Positions 1-5,046 of a DNA stretch of 5,271 nucleotides are shown piece by piece. This stretch comes from DATGKD01 sp035294855. Lineage in GTDB: Bacteria; Actinomycetota; Acidimicrobiia; Acidimicrobiales; UBA8190. The stretch is taken from NCBI GenBank assembly GCA_035294855.1, contig DATGKD010000198.1, forward strand, positions 1 through 5,271, given 5' to 3'. Below the pieces are notes generated by a model. The model was not told where the DNA came from, ran no database searches, and saw nothing but the letters and a program-made list of their open reading frames with translations. Position 1 is the stretch's first letter; the number at the start of each line of letters is the position of its first letter. The position numbers and the translations under genes are program-made.

Positions 1-401
1 AAGCGCTGGCCCAAGCCGAACGGGCGAAGGCGGAAGCGCTCGCCCAGGCGGAGCAGGCGAAGTCCGCGGCCCTGGCGCGAGCCGAGGCCGATGCTCAGCG
101 ACGCCGGAAGGAAGCCCACGAAGAGATCGAGGCGCTCAAGCACACAATCAGCCAACTCGACGAGAAAAAGCAGCACACGCTCGACGAGCTGGCCCGCCTG
201 CAGGCATTTCTCGCTGGGGCACCGGATGTGGGGGCGTCCGCGGCGGCTACGGAGGTCACCGCGAAGTCCGACCAGAAGGCGGCCAACGCCGACAAGGCGG
301 TGGTGACCGCCAAGCCCGGCGAGATCGCACGCCACGAGGAGACGCATCGCAACGGGGGGATCACCGCCGCTCCGGACAAGGCCGAGCGGCCCGTGGCCTG
401 A
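1..401 (+). CDS. C-terminal end of a coiled-coil protein (5' partial)
   Basis: The reading frame is open from the left edge (first full codon at 3) to a TGA at 399-401, giving 132 visible residues; the start lies outside the window. The first 33 residues are three 11-residue units (ALAQAERAKAE, ALAQAEQAKSA, ALARAEADAQR). A charged helix follows, including IEALKHTISQLDEKKQHTLDEL, written here as adjoining pieces IEALKHTISQL and DEKKQHTLDEL, which looks like continued coiled coil to about residue 75. The last 55 or so residues are Ala/Lys/Glu-rich, probably disordered, and end ERPVA. No signal peptide, membrane segment or catalytic motif is visible. Codon choice is strongly GC-biased at third positions, as expected for a real gene here. 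It converges on the next gene across a 30-bp gap. The function is unknown; a structural or scaffolding role is only a guess from the coiled coil. Confidence 0.8.
   Translation, partial: ALAQAERAKAEALAQAEQAKSAALARAEADAQRRRKEAHEEIEALKHTISQLDEKKQHTLDELARLQAFLAGAPDVGASAAATEVTAKSDQKAANADKAVVTAKPGEIARHEETHRNGGITAAPDKAERPVA
3..101 (+). repeat. Three tandem 33-nt (11-codon) units in the coiled-coil gene
   Basis: Units lie at 3-35, 36-68 and 69-101. The first two are close to identical in DNA, both beginning gcgct and containing ggcgaag at the same offset; the third is diverged. They encode Ala-rich 11-residue (hendecad) units. The array may continue to the left of the window. Confidence 0.7.
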
Positions 402-431
402 CGTTCCTCGGCCCAGCTGACCTTCCGTTCC

Positions 432-827
432 TCAGCGACCGAGAAGCCAGGACGCGGCTCGTCCCGCCTTTTCGCTCCAGCGGATCGCCGCGACGCGAGC
501 TCGCTCCGACGATTCCTTCGCCCGTGCCAGCGCGTCGCTTCGGCGCTGTGCCATGTCACGCCCTGAGCGTTTGGCGCCGTGCCGCCGGCGTCTGGCGGGC
601 CGAGCATCTGGCGCGGAGGGCTGCCAGATGGGTTGAGCCTGCTGAGCCCACGGCGACGGGACCTCCGGCGCGGGCACGCCGGACGAATTCGGGTCGTGGG
701 CGTCACCGGGCACAGGCTCGTCCCGCACAGCCGCGTCGGGCACCGCCGAGGTCCAGGCCGGGTTGTCGATGGCAGGGACACTATCGGGCACGGCCCTCCG
801 CTCCCAGGGGCGCCCCCGAGACGACAT
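432..827 (-). CDS. Hypothetical protein, Pro-rich with basic helical C-terminus (downstream part of a frameshifted gene)
   Basis: ATG at 825-827, TGA at 432-434, 131 residues. Residues 1-75 are Pro/Ala-rich and probably disordered (PAPEVPSPWAQQAQPIWQP). Residues 76-131 are very basic and helical (RPARRRRHGAKRSGRD, then SDALARAKESSERARVAAIR) and end in SWLLGR, a possible amphipathic or nucleic-acid/membrane-contacting tail. I do not recognise a family. No Shine-Dalgarno sequence is obvious before this ATG. The same frame stays open upstream to a TGA at 921-923 with well-biased codons and protein-like content (GVVGRPDGEWIHLGEPAPVD). This ATG is therefore probably internal to a longer gene starting near 1223 whose frame is broken twice. 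As an isolated product it could still be made from this ATG. The codon bias in this frame makes it more likely coding than the overlapping frames on either strand. Confidence 0.55.
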   Translation of the reverse strand: MSSRGRPWERRAVPDSVPAIDNPAWTSAVPDAAVRDEPVPGDAHDPNSSGVPAPEVPSPWAQQAQPIWQPSAPDARPARRRRHGAKRSGRDMAQRRSDALARAKESSERARVAAIRWSEKAGRAASWLLGR

Positions 828-1223
828 GACGGCGACCCGGTCGACCGGGGCCGGCTCACCGAGATGGATCCACTCACCGTCCGGGCGGCCGACGACTCCG
901 GCCCCGTCGTCGAGCGGGTCTCATGATTGGCTGTGATCGGGGCCGCCCCGACGATGTCGTCCACCCGGACGCCGAGTCCGGGCAGCGATCCGACGTACGG
1001 CGCGAGGGCGTGCGTGGAGGTCGGCGGAATGCGAATGAGGGAGCACGAGGGCGAGCGGCACCGTCCGGTTCTCCGGCACCGGCCCAGTCGGCACAGCTCC
1101 CGGAACCACCGGTGGTGGGGCGAGCCTGGCGTCTCGCACTACGGGCCTGGTCGCCGACGCTGCGGACGTGCCGGCGACGACGGCCGCGCTCAACCGGACG
1201 CCGATGACCGAGCCGGTCGCCAC
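828..1223 (-). pseudogene. Upstream part of the same unidentified gene, with two compensating frameshifts
   Basis: From a GTG at 1221-1223 the frame reads VATGSVIGVRLSAAVVAGT and on through PVPENRTVPLALVL with good codons. After position about 1040 this frame becomes Arg/His-rich and ends at a TGA (921-923). The good signal moves to another minus-strand frame (IRIPPTSTHALAPYVGSLPG, then VRVDDIVGAAPITANHE). Near 920 it moves back to the first frame (DPLDDGAGVVGRPDGEW) and continues into the 432-827 reading frame. The first change needs one extra base in the ggg at 1039-1041; the second needs one missing base at about 920. Corrected, the gene would be about 263 residues. Whether this is mutation or sequence error cannot be decided here. 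The start is uncertain, with no strong ribosome-binding site. The Val/Pro-rich N-terminal half is loosely like SAF/CpaB-type proteins, but I cannot support that assignment. Confidence 0.45.
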
Positions 1224-1378
1224 CGCGCGTCGTGAACGCTTCGCCAGAGCGCTCGTGCTTCCACCGCCGCGGGGGAACGAGCGGTGAGCAGTGTCGCTCC
1301 AGGTGCGCGTGCTTCCCGTGCCTGAATGTGCCAGCCGGCGACGACCCGCTGTCTGCCGGCGCGGCGCGCGTATGTCGC

Positions 1379-2653
1379 CTACAGCGGTGGCACCGGTTGC
1401 GGCAGATCCGTGCCGGCGCCGGCGCAGTAGCCGAGACCCTCAGCTGCCTGGTTGCTCCACAGCGACTGCACCGGGAAGGTCTGTCCCGGATGGCCGTTGT
1501 TGTCACCCACGATGGTGCCGACCGATCCGGGGACACCTGGGACCGGCTCGGGCCCCGAGCCGGTCAACTGCCACACCGGGTCGGTGCCCACCCAGGCGCA
1601 CTTGTCGCCAATCTCGTACTGGTTGACGTCGTACCACGCGCCCAGCTTCGTGCCGTTGGGGCCCGGGTCCTCGGCGCCAGGGTCGGTGACGGTCTCCTCG
1701 ATTTCGTGGCCCAACACGATGCTCTCGCCGTCGAGCTTCCCCGCCGGACCGCCGTTCACGCTGTTTTCGCCGCACGCGGTTCCCTGGTTGAGGACGTACG
1801 GCATGTTCGTGAACGAGATATTCGGCTTCACGGTGTTGTAGATGCCGTTCTCGATGCCCGGCTCGGTGTAGTCGTGCCACGCGCAGTAGCCGGCGGATTG
1901 TGCCAATGGGTCAGAGAAGTTCTGCGGCTGGGCCACGACGACCTGGCTGTTCAACAGGTCGGTGACCCTGAAGTGCGCCACGGCGCGTGCCGCCTCCTGC
2001 GCGATCTCCGTGTAGGTCATCTTGGGGTCGATCGGCGAGGTGTTGTCGTACCACACTCCCTTCAGCTGGTTCACCGGGTTGGTGATGTAGGCGTTGTACG
2101 GCTGGCCGCTCGAGTCGACCTTCGTCTCGTAGTACTGCGTGGATTCGCCCGCCCACGCGGTGCCCCCCATTTGCTGGACGAAGTTCAGCATCCGCTGGCC
2201 GGCGCCGTCAGGGTCGCAGGGGACCGGGTCGGCCGGGTTGTTGGCGCACGAATTGAACGCGCCCTTGTCGCCCCATCCGTAGAAGACGAGGTAGATCTTC
2301 GGCTTCAACTGCACGTGACCGCCGAAGTACGCCATGTTGCCCGGCCAGGGCTCGCCGGCGGGCGGCGCGGGCGGAATGCATCCGGGGATCGGCGACGGCG
2401 GCGTCACCGGCAGGCACAGCACGACGGGCGGCGGCTGGACGGACGGCTTCACGACGCTCGTGAAGCCGTTGATGGCCGCGGTCTGGCCGATGGTGAACAT
2501 GATCGCCGGCTGGTGATAGGGGAGCGGCGCGGTGGCCGCGGCCCTCTTCGTGGCGGCCTTCGTTGCGGCCGCCGCCGGTCCGCTTCCCGCCACGAGGCCC
2601 GGTACCAACATGCCCACCAGGGCGGCCGCACTCATGAGCGCGAGCTTCCTCAT
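1379..2653 (-). CDS. Secreted phosphate-induced protein 1/EXORDIUM-like protein
   Basis: 424 residues, ATG at 2651-2653, TAG at 1379-1381. GGAGGT at 2657-2662 lies just before this ATG, and the start gives a clean Sec signal peptide: MRK, then a hydrophobic stretch to about residue 22, then an Ala-rich cleavage region near 27-31. Residues 31-105 are an Ala/Pro-rich linker. The folded domain starts near 108: KIYLVFYGWGD (119-129), YCAWHDYT (256-263), MPYV (284-287), GHEIEETVTDP (315-325), GAWYD (338-342), EIGDKC (347-352), and a C-terminal SLWSN (397-401). This order matches the phosphate-induced protein 1/EXORDIUM family (compare KIYLxWYG, FCGFHYFT, GHELAExxTNP, WY, EIADLC), known best from plant cell walls but also in bacteria. 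The biochemical activity of that family is unsettled. The HExxE-TDP segment could bind metal, which is inference. Several Cys residues (80, 92, 136, 146, 257, 294, 352, 410) suggest disulfides in an extracytoplasmic protein. It stands alone, with 176 bp upstream and 155 bp downstream. Confidence 0.85.
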   Translation of the reverse strand: MRKLALMSAAALVGMLVPGLVAGSGPAAAATKAATKRAAATAPLPYHQPAIMFTIGQTAAINGFTSVVKPSVQPPPVVLCLPVTPPSPIPGCIPPAPPAGEPWPGNMAYFGGHVQLKPKIYLVFYGWGDKGAFNSCANNPADPVPCDPDGAGQRMLNFVQQMGGTAWAGESTQYYETKVDSSGQPYNAYITNPVNQLKGVWYDNTSPIDPKMTYTEIAQEAARAVAHFRVTDLLNSQVVVAQPQNFSDPLAQSAGYCAWHDYTEPGIENGIYNTVKPNISFTNMPYVLNQGTACGENSVNGGPAGKLDGESIVLGHEIEETVTDPGAEDPGPNGTKLGAWYDVNQYEIGDKCAWVGTDPVWQLTGSGPEPVPGVPGSVGTIVGDNNGHPGQTFPVQSLWSNQAAEGLGYCAGAGTDLPQPVPPL

Positions 2654-2656
2654 CCG

Positions 2657-2662
2657 ACCTCC
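2657..2662 (-). promoter_or_regulatory. Shine-Dalgarno GGAGGT of the EXORDIUM-like gene
   Basis: The minus strand reads GGAGGTCGG followed by ATG. This supports the ATG at 2653 over the second ATG six codons downstream, which would cut the signal peptide. The spacing is somewhat short. Confidence 0.7.
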
Positions 2663-2679
2663 GTCTCGCGTCGGGATCG

Positions 2680-2698
2680 CCGTGCGTGGGGCGCACGG
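2680..2698. repeat. Perfect 7-bp inverted repeat in the EXORDIUM-like gene leader
   Basis: ccgtgcg (2680-2686), five-base loop tgggg, cgcacgg (2692-2698). It lies 27-45 nt before the start codon of the secreted protein gene, so it could be an operator or a 5' leader hairpin. It is not followed by a T-run, so it is unlikely to be a terminator. I see no convincing -10/-35 pair that fixes its position relative to a promoter. Confidence 0.5.
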
Positions 2699-2792
2699 GT
2701 CTTCGTCGTAGCTAGAACGCGCTGGGCCCGGATTTCTTGCGAACGGTGGAGGTCGTTGCCGCAGCCGGCCCGCCGGAGCTGGGAACTCGGCG

Positions 2793-2827
2793 GGGCCGGG
2801 CGGTTGGAATCGAACTCAGTCCGGCCC
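2793..2827 (-). terminator. Weak stem-loop after the receiver-domain gene
   Basis: gggccgg (2793-2799) pairs with ccggccc (2821-2827) across a 21-nt loop, starting three bases beyond the stop codon at 2830-2832. There is no T-tract and the arms are GC-rich, so chance is possible. It is listed as a candidate end of the receiver-gene transcript only. Confidence 0.25.
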
Positions 2828-2829
2828 GG

Positions 2830-3321
2830 TCAGGCGGGGGTGAGCAGCGATACGCCGAGGAGCGCGCCGAGGTACCGCTGGATCTCGGCGAGGTTGACCG
2901 GCCGCGTCAGGCAGGCGCTCGCCCCCGCTTCGAGCAGCGCCCGGCGACGTTCAGGCGACCCGTCGGTGCTGAGCGCCACGATCGGTGTCAACGATGTGGG
3001 CGGGAACTCCCGCAGTCGGCTCATCACCGTGGCCGCGTCCAGATCTCGCAGCTCGACGTCCATGAGCACGAGGTCGGGTCGCCGCATCGTGGCGATCTGG
3101 AAGCCGGCGTGGGCGTCGTCGGCGATGATCATCTCGACTCCGTGCCATTTCTTCGACAGACGCCCCAGAACGATCCGGCTGTCGGGGTCGACGTTGACGT
3201 AGAGCACGATCCGACGGGTCGGCGCGTTGATCCGAGCGGCCCGGGCGCGGTCGAGCAATACCGACACAGGTGTCGCCGGCTCGGGATACCGTCCGGCCCG
3301 CTGCCTTGACTCCTGCGGCAC
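2830..3321 (-). CDS. Single-domain response-regulator receiver protein with degenerate active site
   Basis: 163 residues from a GTG at 3319-3321 to a TGA at 2830-2832. I chose this GTG because GGAGGAGA (3326-3333) precedes it at ideal spacing; the frame is open further, to an ATG at 3453, but that extension is Arg/Cys/His-rich and not domain-like. Residues about 37-155 form a receiver fold: first strand IVLYVNVDPDS (38-48), second strand VEMIIADDA (62-70), third strand with phospho-acceptor DLVLMD (Asp88), PIVALS (Ser118 in the conserved Ser/Thr place), GASACLTRP (133-141). The usual two acidic residues after the first strand are Asn43-Val44 here (Asp45 follows), and the conserved Lys before Pro is Arg140. 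No output domain is present. Canonical receivers take phosphate from a histidine kinase; this one may be phosphorylated poorly or act as a binding module. No kinase gene is visible in the window. Confidence 0.85.
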   Translation of the reverse strand: MPQESRQRAGRYPEPATPVSVLLDRARAARINAPTRRIVLYVNVDPDSRIVLGRLSKKWHGVEMIIADDAHAGFQIATMRRPDLVLMDVELRDLDAATVMSRLREFPPTSLTPIVALSTDGSPERRRALLEAGASACLTRPVNLAEIQRYLGALLGVSLLTPA

Positions 3322-3325
3322 GGCT

Positions 3326-3333
3326 TCTCCTCC
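3326..3333 (-). promoter_or_regulatory. Strong Shine-Dalgarno fixing the GTG start of the receiver gene
   Basis: The minus strand reads GGAGGAGAAGCC then GTG. This is the best ribosome-binding site in the reading frame and rules against the ATG 132 nt further upstream, which has none. Confidence 0.75.
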
Positions 3334-3380
3334 GTTGTCGTGGCGGCATCTCCTCAAGCGCCGCATCCCGTCCGCGGCGG

Positions 3381-3411
3381 ACTGTAGGGGGCGGAAGTGA
3401 ACGCTCGGCAA
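3381..3411 (-). promoter_or_regulatory. Possible promoter of the receiver gene
   Basis: On the minus strand, TTGCCG (3406-3411) and TACAGT (3381-3386, fitting TANNNT) are separated by 19 bp, which is longer than usual. Transcription would begin near 3374, giving a leader of about 50 nt that contains the strong ribosome-binding site. The elements are short and could be chance. Confidence 0.25.
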
Positions 3412-3452
3412 CTCGAACGAGAAACACAGATGAACGATGGGAGACTCGTGCA

Positions 3453-3464
3453 AACGAGCTCGTT
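3453..3464. repeat. 12-bp perfect palindrome between the receiver and DUF2510 genes
   Basis: aacgagctcgtt reads the same on both strands. It is in the 164-bp gap, about 130 bp before the receiver GTG and 22 bp beyond the DUF2510 gene stop. It could be an operator or chance; it is too short to terminate transcription. Confidence 0.35.
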
Positions 3465-3485
3465 CACACCCTCTCCTTCAAGCCA

Positions 3486-4904
3486 TCACGGGCTCGCCAC
3501 GAGCAGCGCCCAGTTGCACGGCGTGTTGACGACCAGCTCGAACGTGCCCAGCTCGGTGTAGTGGAGGACGCCCGACCCACCGGTGCCGAGCTGTCCCGGC
3601 CCGTAGATGTCGGTCACGCTCCCGTCCGCCGTGTGTGCCTCGAAGTCGAACAGAGACTGCGCGCCGTACGCCGTGCAGTCGTATTTCCACAGGACGGTCC
3701 ACGTCCTCTGCGCGGTGAATACCTGGGTCGTCCCGATGCCCGAACCGGTCGCCACGGTGAGGACCTGGTTGGAAGGCGGAAGCGTGGTCGTGGTGGTCGG
3801 CGATGTGGTGGCCGGTGCCAATGCGCGAACCGGTGGTCCCGCCACGATCGGCACCGTGATCCTCGGGGCCGGGGGCGCCGTCGGGGGCGCGGCCGCTGGG
3901 GGAGCGAGCGTTGTGGGCGGCGCGGTGGTGGGCGGCGTGGTGGTGGGCGGCGTGGTGGTGGTCGGCGCGAGCGTCGTCGCAGGATCGGCGCGTGGGGGAG
4001 TGACGGGCAGGCCGTTCGCAGAACGCGTCACCGGCGGCACCGATGTTGTCGGTGCGGTTGTCGAGCTCGTCGGCGTCGATGGGCCCGTGCCGACCGCCGT
4101 GACCAGTCCGACGGTGAGCAACACGGCCGCCGCCCCCGCCCACAACCACGGGGGCCCGGGAGACGAGCGGAGGATTCGAATCGGCCGGTTGTGACGCGAC
4201 GTGCGCGCGTCGGTCTCCGGGTTCTGGTCGCTCGACTGGTCCGCCGCAGCATGCGCAGGTGTGGCGGTGCCGGTGGAGGCGTCGGTGGTGGTGGTGTCCG
4301 GCGCCCTAGTCGTGTTCTCGCCGGCGGTCGCCCCCGCGGGTGCAGAAGCGACCGGCGGCGTCGCGCCCGCCGCCGTCTCGGAGCCGTCAGCGCGTTCGGC
4401 CGACGCCGACGTCGCTGGACCGTCCGCCGTTCCGCTGTCAGTGGTGGCGTTGCCGGACGGGCTCCCGGCTTGCACGCGTCCCGGGGTCGCCGTTTGGGCC
4501 GCCCGTCGCTCCGAGACGTACGAGAACTCGAAGAGGTCGGACGGATCAGGAGCGCGCAGCAGTCCAGTCCAACGGGTGCCGCTCCAGTAGCGCTGTTGGC
4601 CGGGAGCGAGCGGATCTTCGTACCAGCCCGCCGGGATCTGCGGTGGCGGCGGCGCCGATGGTCGGTCGGTCACGCGATGGCGAGGCGCGAGTTGGTCCTC
4701 GGGCTGCATCGCAACGGGCGGGTCGGCGTCCGCCGAATCGGGCTCGCCCCGCCCGAGCCCATCGACCTCGTCGCCAAGTCCACGAGCGTCGTCGCGCCCG
4801 AGTCCACGAGCGTCGTCGTACACGAGTGCAGTCGCCCGGCCGTCGAGGAAATACCGCTGCTCATGAACCCCGAGCGGGTCGGGATGCCAACCGTCGGGCT
4901 CCAC
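3486..4904 (-). CDS. DUF2510-domain membrane protein with Thr/Pro-rich stalk and extracellular C-terminal domain
   Basis: 472 residues, GTG at 4902-4904, TGA at 3486-3488; GGGAGGAG (4908-4915) precedes the start. Two DUF2510 motifs are visible: a reduced one at 5-22 (GWHPDP...QRYFLDG) and a full one at 93-113 (GWYEDP...RYWSGTRWT). Residues 29-50 hold a short DDARGLG repeat; 135-240 are low-complexity Ala/Thr/Asp. One transmembrane helix lies at about 252-272 (WLWAGAAAVLLTVGLVTAVG), preceded by basic RHNRPIRILR, so the DUF2510 part should be cytosolic and the C-terminus outside. Residues 273-380 are a Thr/Pro stalk. Residues 380-472 form a compact domain (FTAQRTWTVLWKYDC, then GPGQLGTGGSGVLHY, then TPCNWALLV) with Cys410 and Cys463, probably a disulfide. 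Similar C-terminal domains occur on actinobacterial surface proteins and lipoproteins, function unknown to me. The 11-nt repeat array directly upstream suggests control by an OmpR/PhoP-type regulator. Confidence 0.88.
   Translation of the reverse strand: MEPDGWHPDPLGVHEQRYFLDGRATALVYDDARGLGRDDARGLGDEVDGLGRGEPDSADADPPVAMQPEDQLAPRHRVTDRPSAPPPPQIPAGWYEDPLAPGQQRYWSGTRWTGLLRAPDPSDLFEFSYVSERRAAQTATPGRVQAGSPSGNATTDSGTADGPATSASAERADGSETAAGATPPVASAPAGATAGENTTRAPDTTTTDASTGTATPAHAAADQSSDQNPETDARTSRHNRPIRILRSSPGPPWLWAGAAAVLLTVGLVTAVGTGPSTPTSSTTAPTTSVPPVTRSANGLPVTPPRADPATTLAPTTTTPPTTTPPTTAPPTTLAPPAAAPPTAPPAPRITVPIVAGPPVRALAPATTSPTTTTTLPPSNQVLTVATGSGIGTTQVFTAQRTWTVLWKYDCTAYGAQSLFDFEAHTADGSVTDIYGPGQLGTGGSGVLHYTELGTFELVVNTPCNWALLVASP
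3909..3968 (-). repeat. 15-bp tandem repeat encoding the Thr/Pro stalk
   Basis: Two identical 15-bp units ggtggtgggcggcgt (3924-3938 and 3939-3953) are flanked by imperfect copies at 3909-3923 and 3954-3968. On the coding strand they give the TTxPP pentapeptide repeats around residues 316-333 of the DUF2510 protein. Copy number could vary by slippage and would change stalk length. Confidence 0.75.
4777..4818 (-). repeat. 18-bp direct repeat, 24-bp period, in the DUF2510 gene
   Basis: The 18-bp word agtccacgagcgtcgtcg occurs at 4777-4794 and again, identical, at 4801-4818. The 24-bp period keeps the frame and encodes DDARGLG twice (about residues 30-44), followed by a degenerate DEVDGLG. It looks like a recent in-frame duplication between the two DUF2510 motifs. 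Confidence 0.8.
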
Positions 4905-4907
4905 CGT

Positions 4908-4915
4908 CTCCTCCC
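4908..4915 (-). promoter_or_regulatory. Shine-Dalgarno of the DUF2510 gene
   Basis: The minus strand reads GGGAGGAGACG then GTG, good spacing. It supports the GTG at 4904, which also keeps the first GWHPDP motif intact. Confidence 0.75.
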
Positions 4916-4925
4916 TCGTCGAAGA

Positions 4926-4931
4926 AGGCTA
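4926..4931 (-). promoter_or_regulatory. Possible -10 element of the DUF2510 gene
   Basis: TAGCCT on the minus strand fits TANNNT. It lies five bases downstream of the 11-nt repeat array, and no good -35 is present at normal spacing, as expected for an activator-dependent promoter. The start of transcription would be near 4919, leaving a short leader that contains the ribosome-binding site. Confidence 0.35.
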
Positions 4932-4936
4932 CGCAG

Positions 4937-4980
4937 AGCGGGTGAAGTGTTCGTGACGGCTGGGTGAACTCGACGTGAAC
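4937..4980 (-). promoter_or_regulatory. PHO-box-like array of four 11-nt direct repeats
   Basis: On the minus strand four consecutive 11-nt units read GTTCACGTCGA (4970-4980), GTTCACCCAGC (4959-4969), CGTCACGAACA (4948-4958) and CTTCACCCGCT (4937-4947). TCAC is invariant in all four. Streptomyces PhoP binds 11-nt direct repeat units with a GTTCACC core, and mycobacterial PhoP binds TCAC-beginning repeats with the same period, so an OmpR/PhoB-family regulator site is a good match. The array sits 33-76 bp upstream of the DUF2510 start and next to a possible -10. No regulator gene with a DNA-binding domain is in the window. Confidence 0.6.
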
Positions 4981-4984
4981 CAAC

Positions 4985-5005
4985 GGGCACCACGGGGTTG
5001 TGCCC
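4985..5005 (-). terminator. Candidate stem-loop terminator after the right-edge gene
   Basis: gggcac (4985-4990) and gtgccc (5000-5005) form a 6-bp stem with a 9-nt loop, about 42 nt past the stop of the partial gene at 5047. On the minus strand the stem is followed by GTTGGTT, only weakly T-rich. A second stem, ccccgg (5003-5008) with ccgggg (5020-5025), shares bases with the first, so the two exclude each other. Confidence 0.35.
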
Positions 5006-5046
5006 CGGACCCGAGCGACCCGGGGAGGTTCGGTCCTCGTCCGTCG

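Noticed and set aside
402..433. cgttcctc repeated at 402-409 and 426-433 between the convergent genes
   Set aside because: An 8-bp direct repeat with no hairpin or T-tract; it is not a convincing terminator or attachment site.
915..925. Programmed ribosomal frameshift
   Set aside because: No slippery heptamer or downstream pseudoknot is visible, and a second opposite shift is needed near 1040. Paired indels or sequence error explain the pattern better.
95..964. 289-codon minus-strand frame from a GTG at 964
   Set aside because: Only its first 15 or so residues carry the good coding signal (the middle of the frameshifted gene). The rest is Arg/Ser/Pro-rich and runs antisense to the left-edge coiled-coil gene.
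1334..1360. gccggc...gccggc inverted repeat as terminator of the secreted protein gene
   Set aside because: A 6-bp self-complementary GC word with a 15-nt loop and no T-tract is expected by chance in this sequence.
874..1536. 220-codon minus-strand frame
   Set aside because: It overlaps the C-terminus of the secreted protein gene in another frame and reads as Arg/Gly/His-rich shadow throughout.
2801..2822. tRNA T-loop-like GTTCGATTCC on the minus strand
   Set aside because: The flanking bases do not form a T-arm stem, and no acceptor, D or anticodon arms are found around it.
1232..3202. Long + strand open frame (656 codons)
   Set aside because: It runs antisense to the secreted protein gene, crosses the gap and overlaps the receiver gene. 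Its product is Arg/Gly/Val-rich without domains, while the minus strand has a signal peptide, family motifs and ribosome-binding sites. Such mirror frames are normal at this GC content.
3322..3453. N-terminal extension of the receiver gene to an ATG at 3453
   Set aside because: The extension is not domain-like and lacks a ribosome-binding site, whereas the GTG at 3321 has a very strong one.
3270..4967. Long + strand open frame (565 codons)
   Set aside because: It is antisense to the DUF2510 gene and made of Arg/Gly runs that mirror the Thr/Pro stalk; it also covers both promoter regions. No motif supports it.
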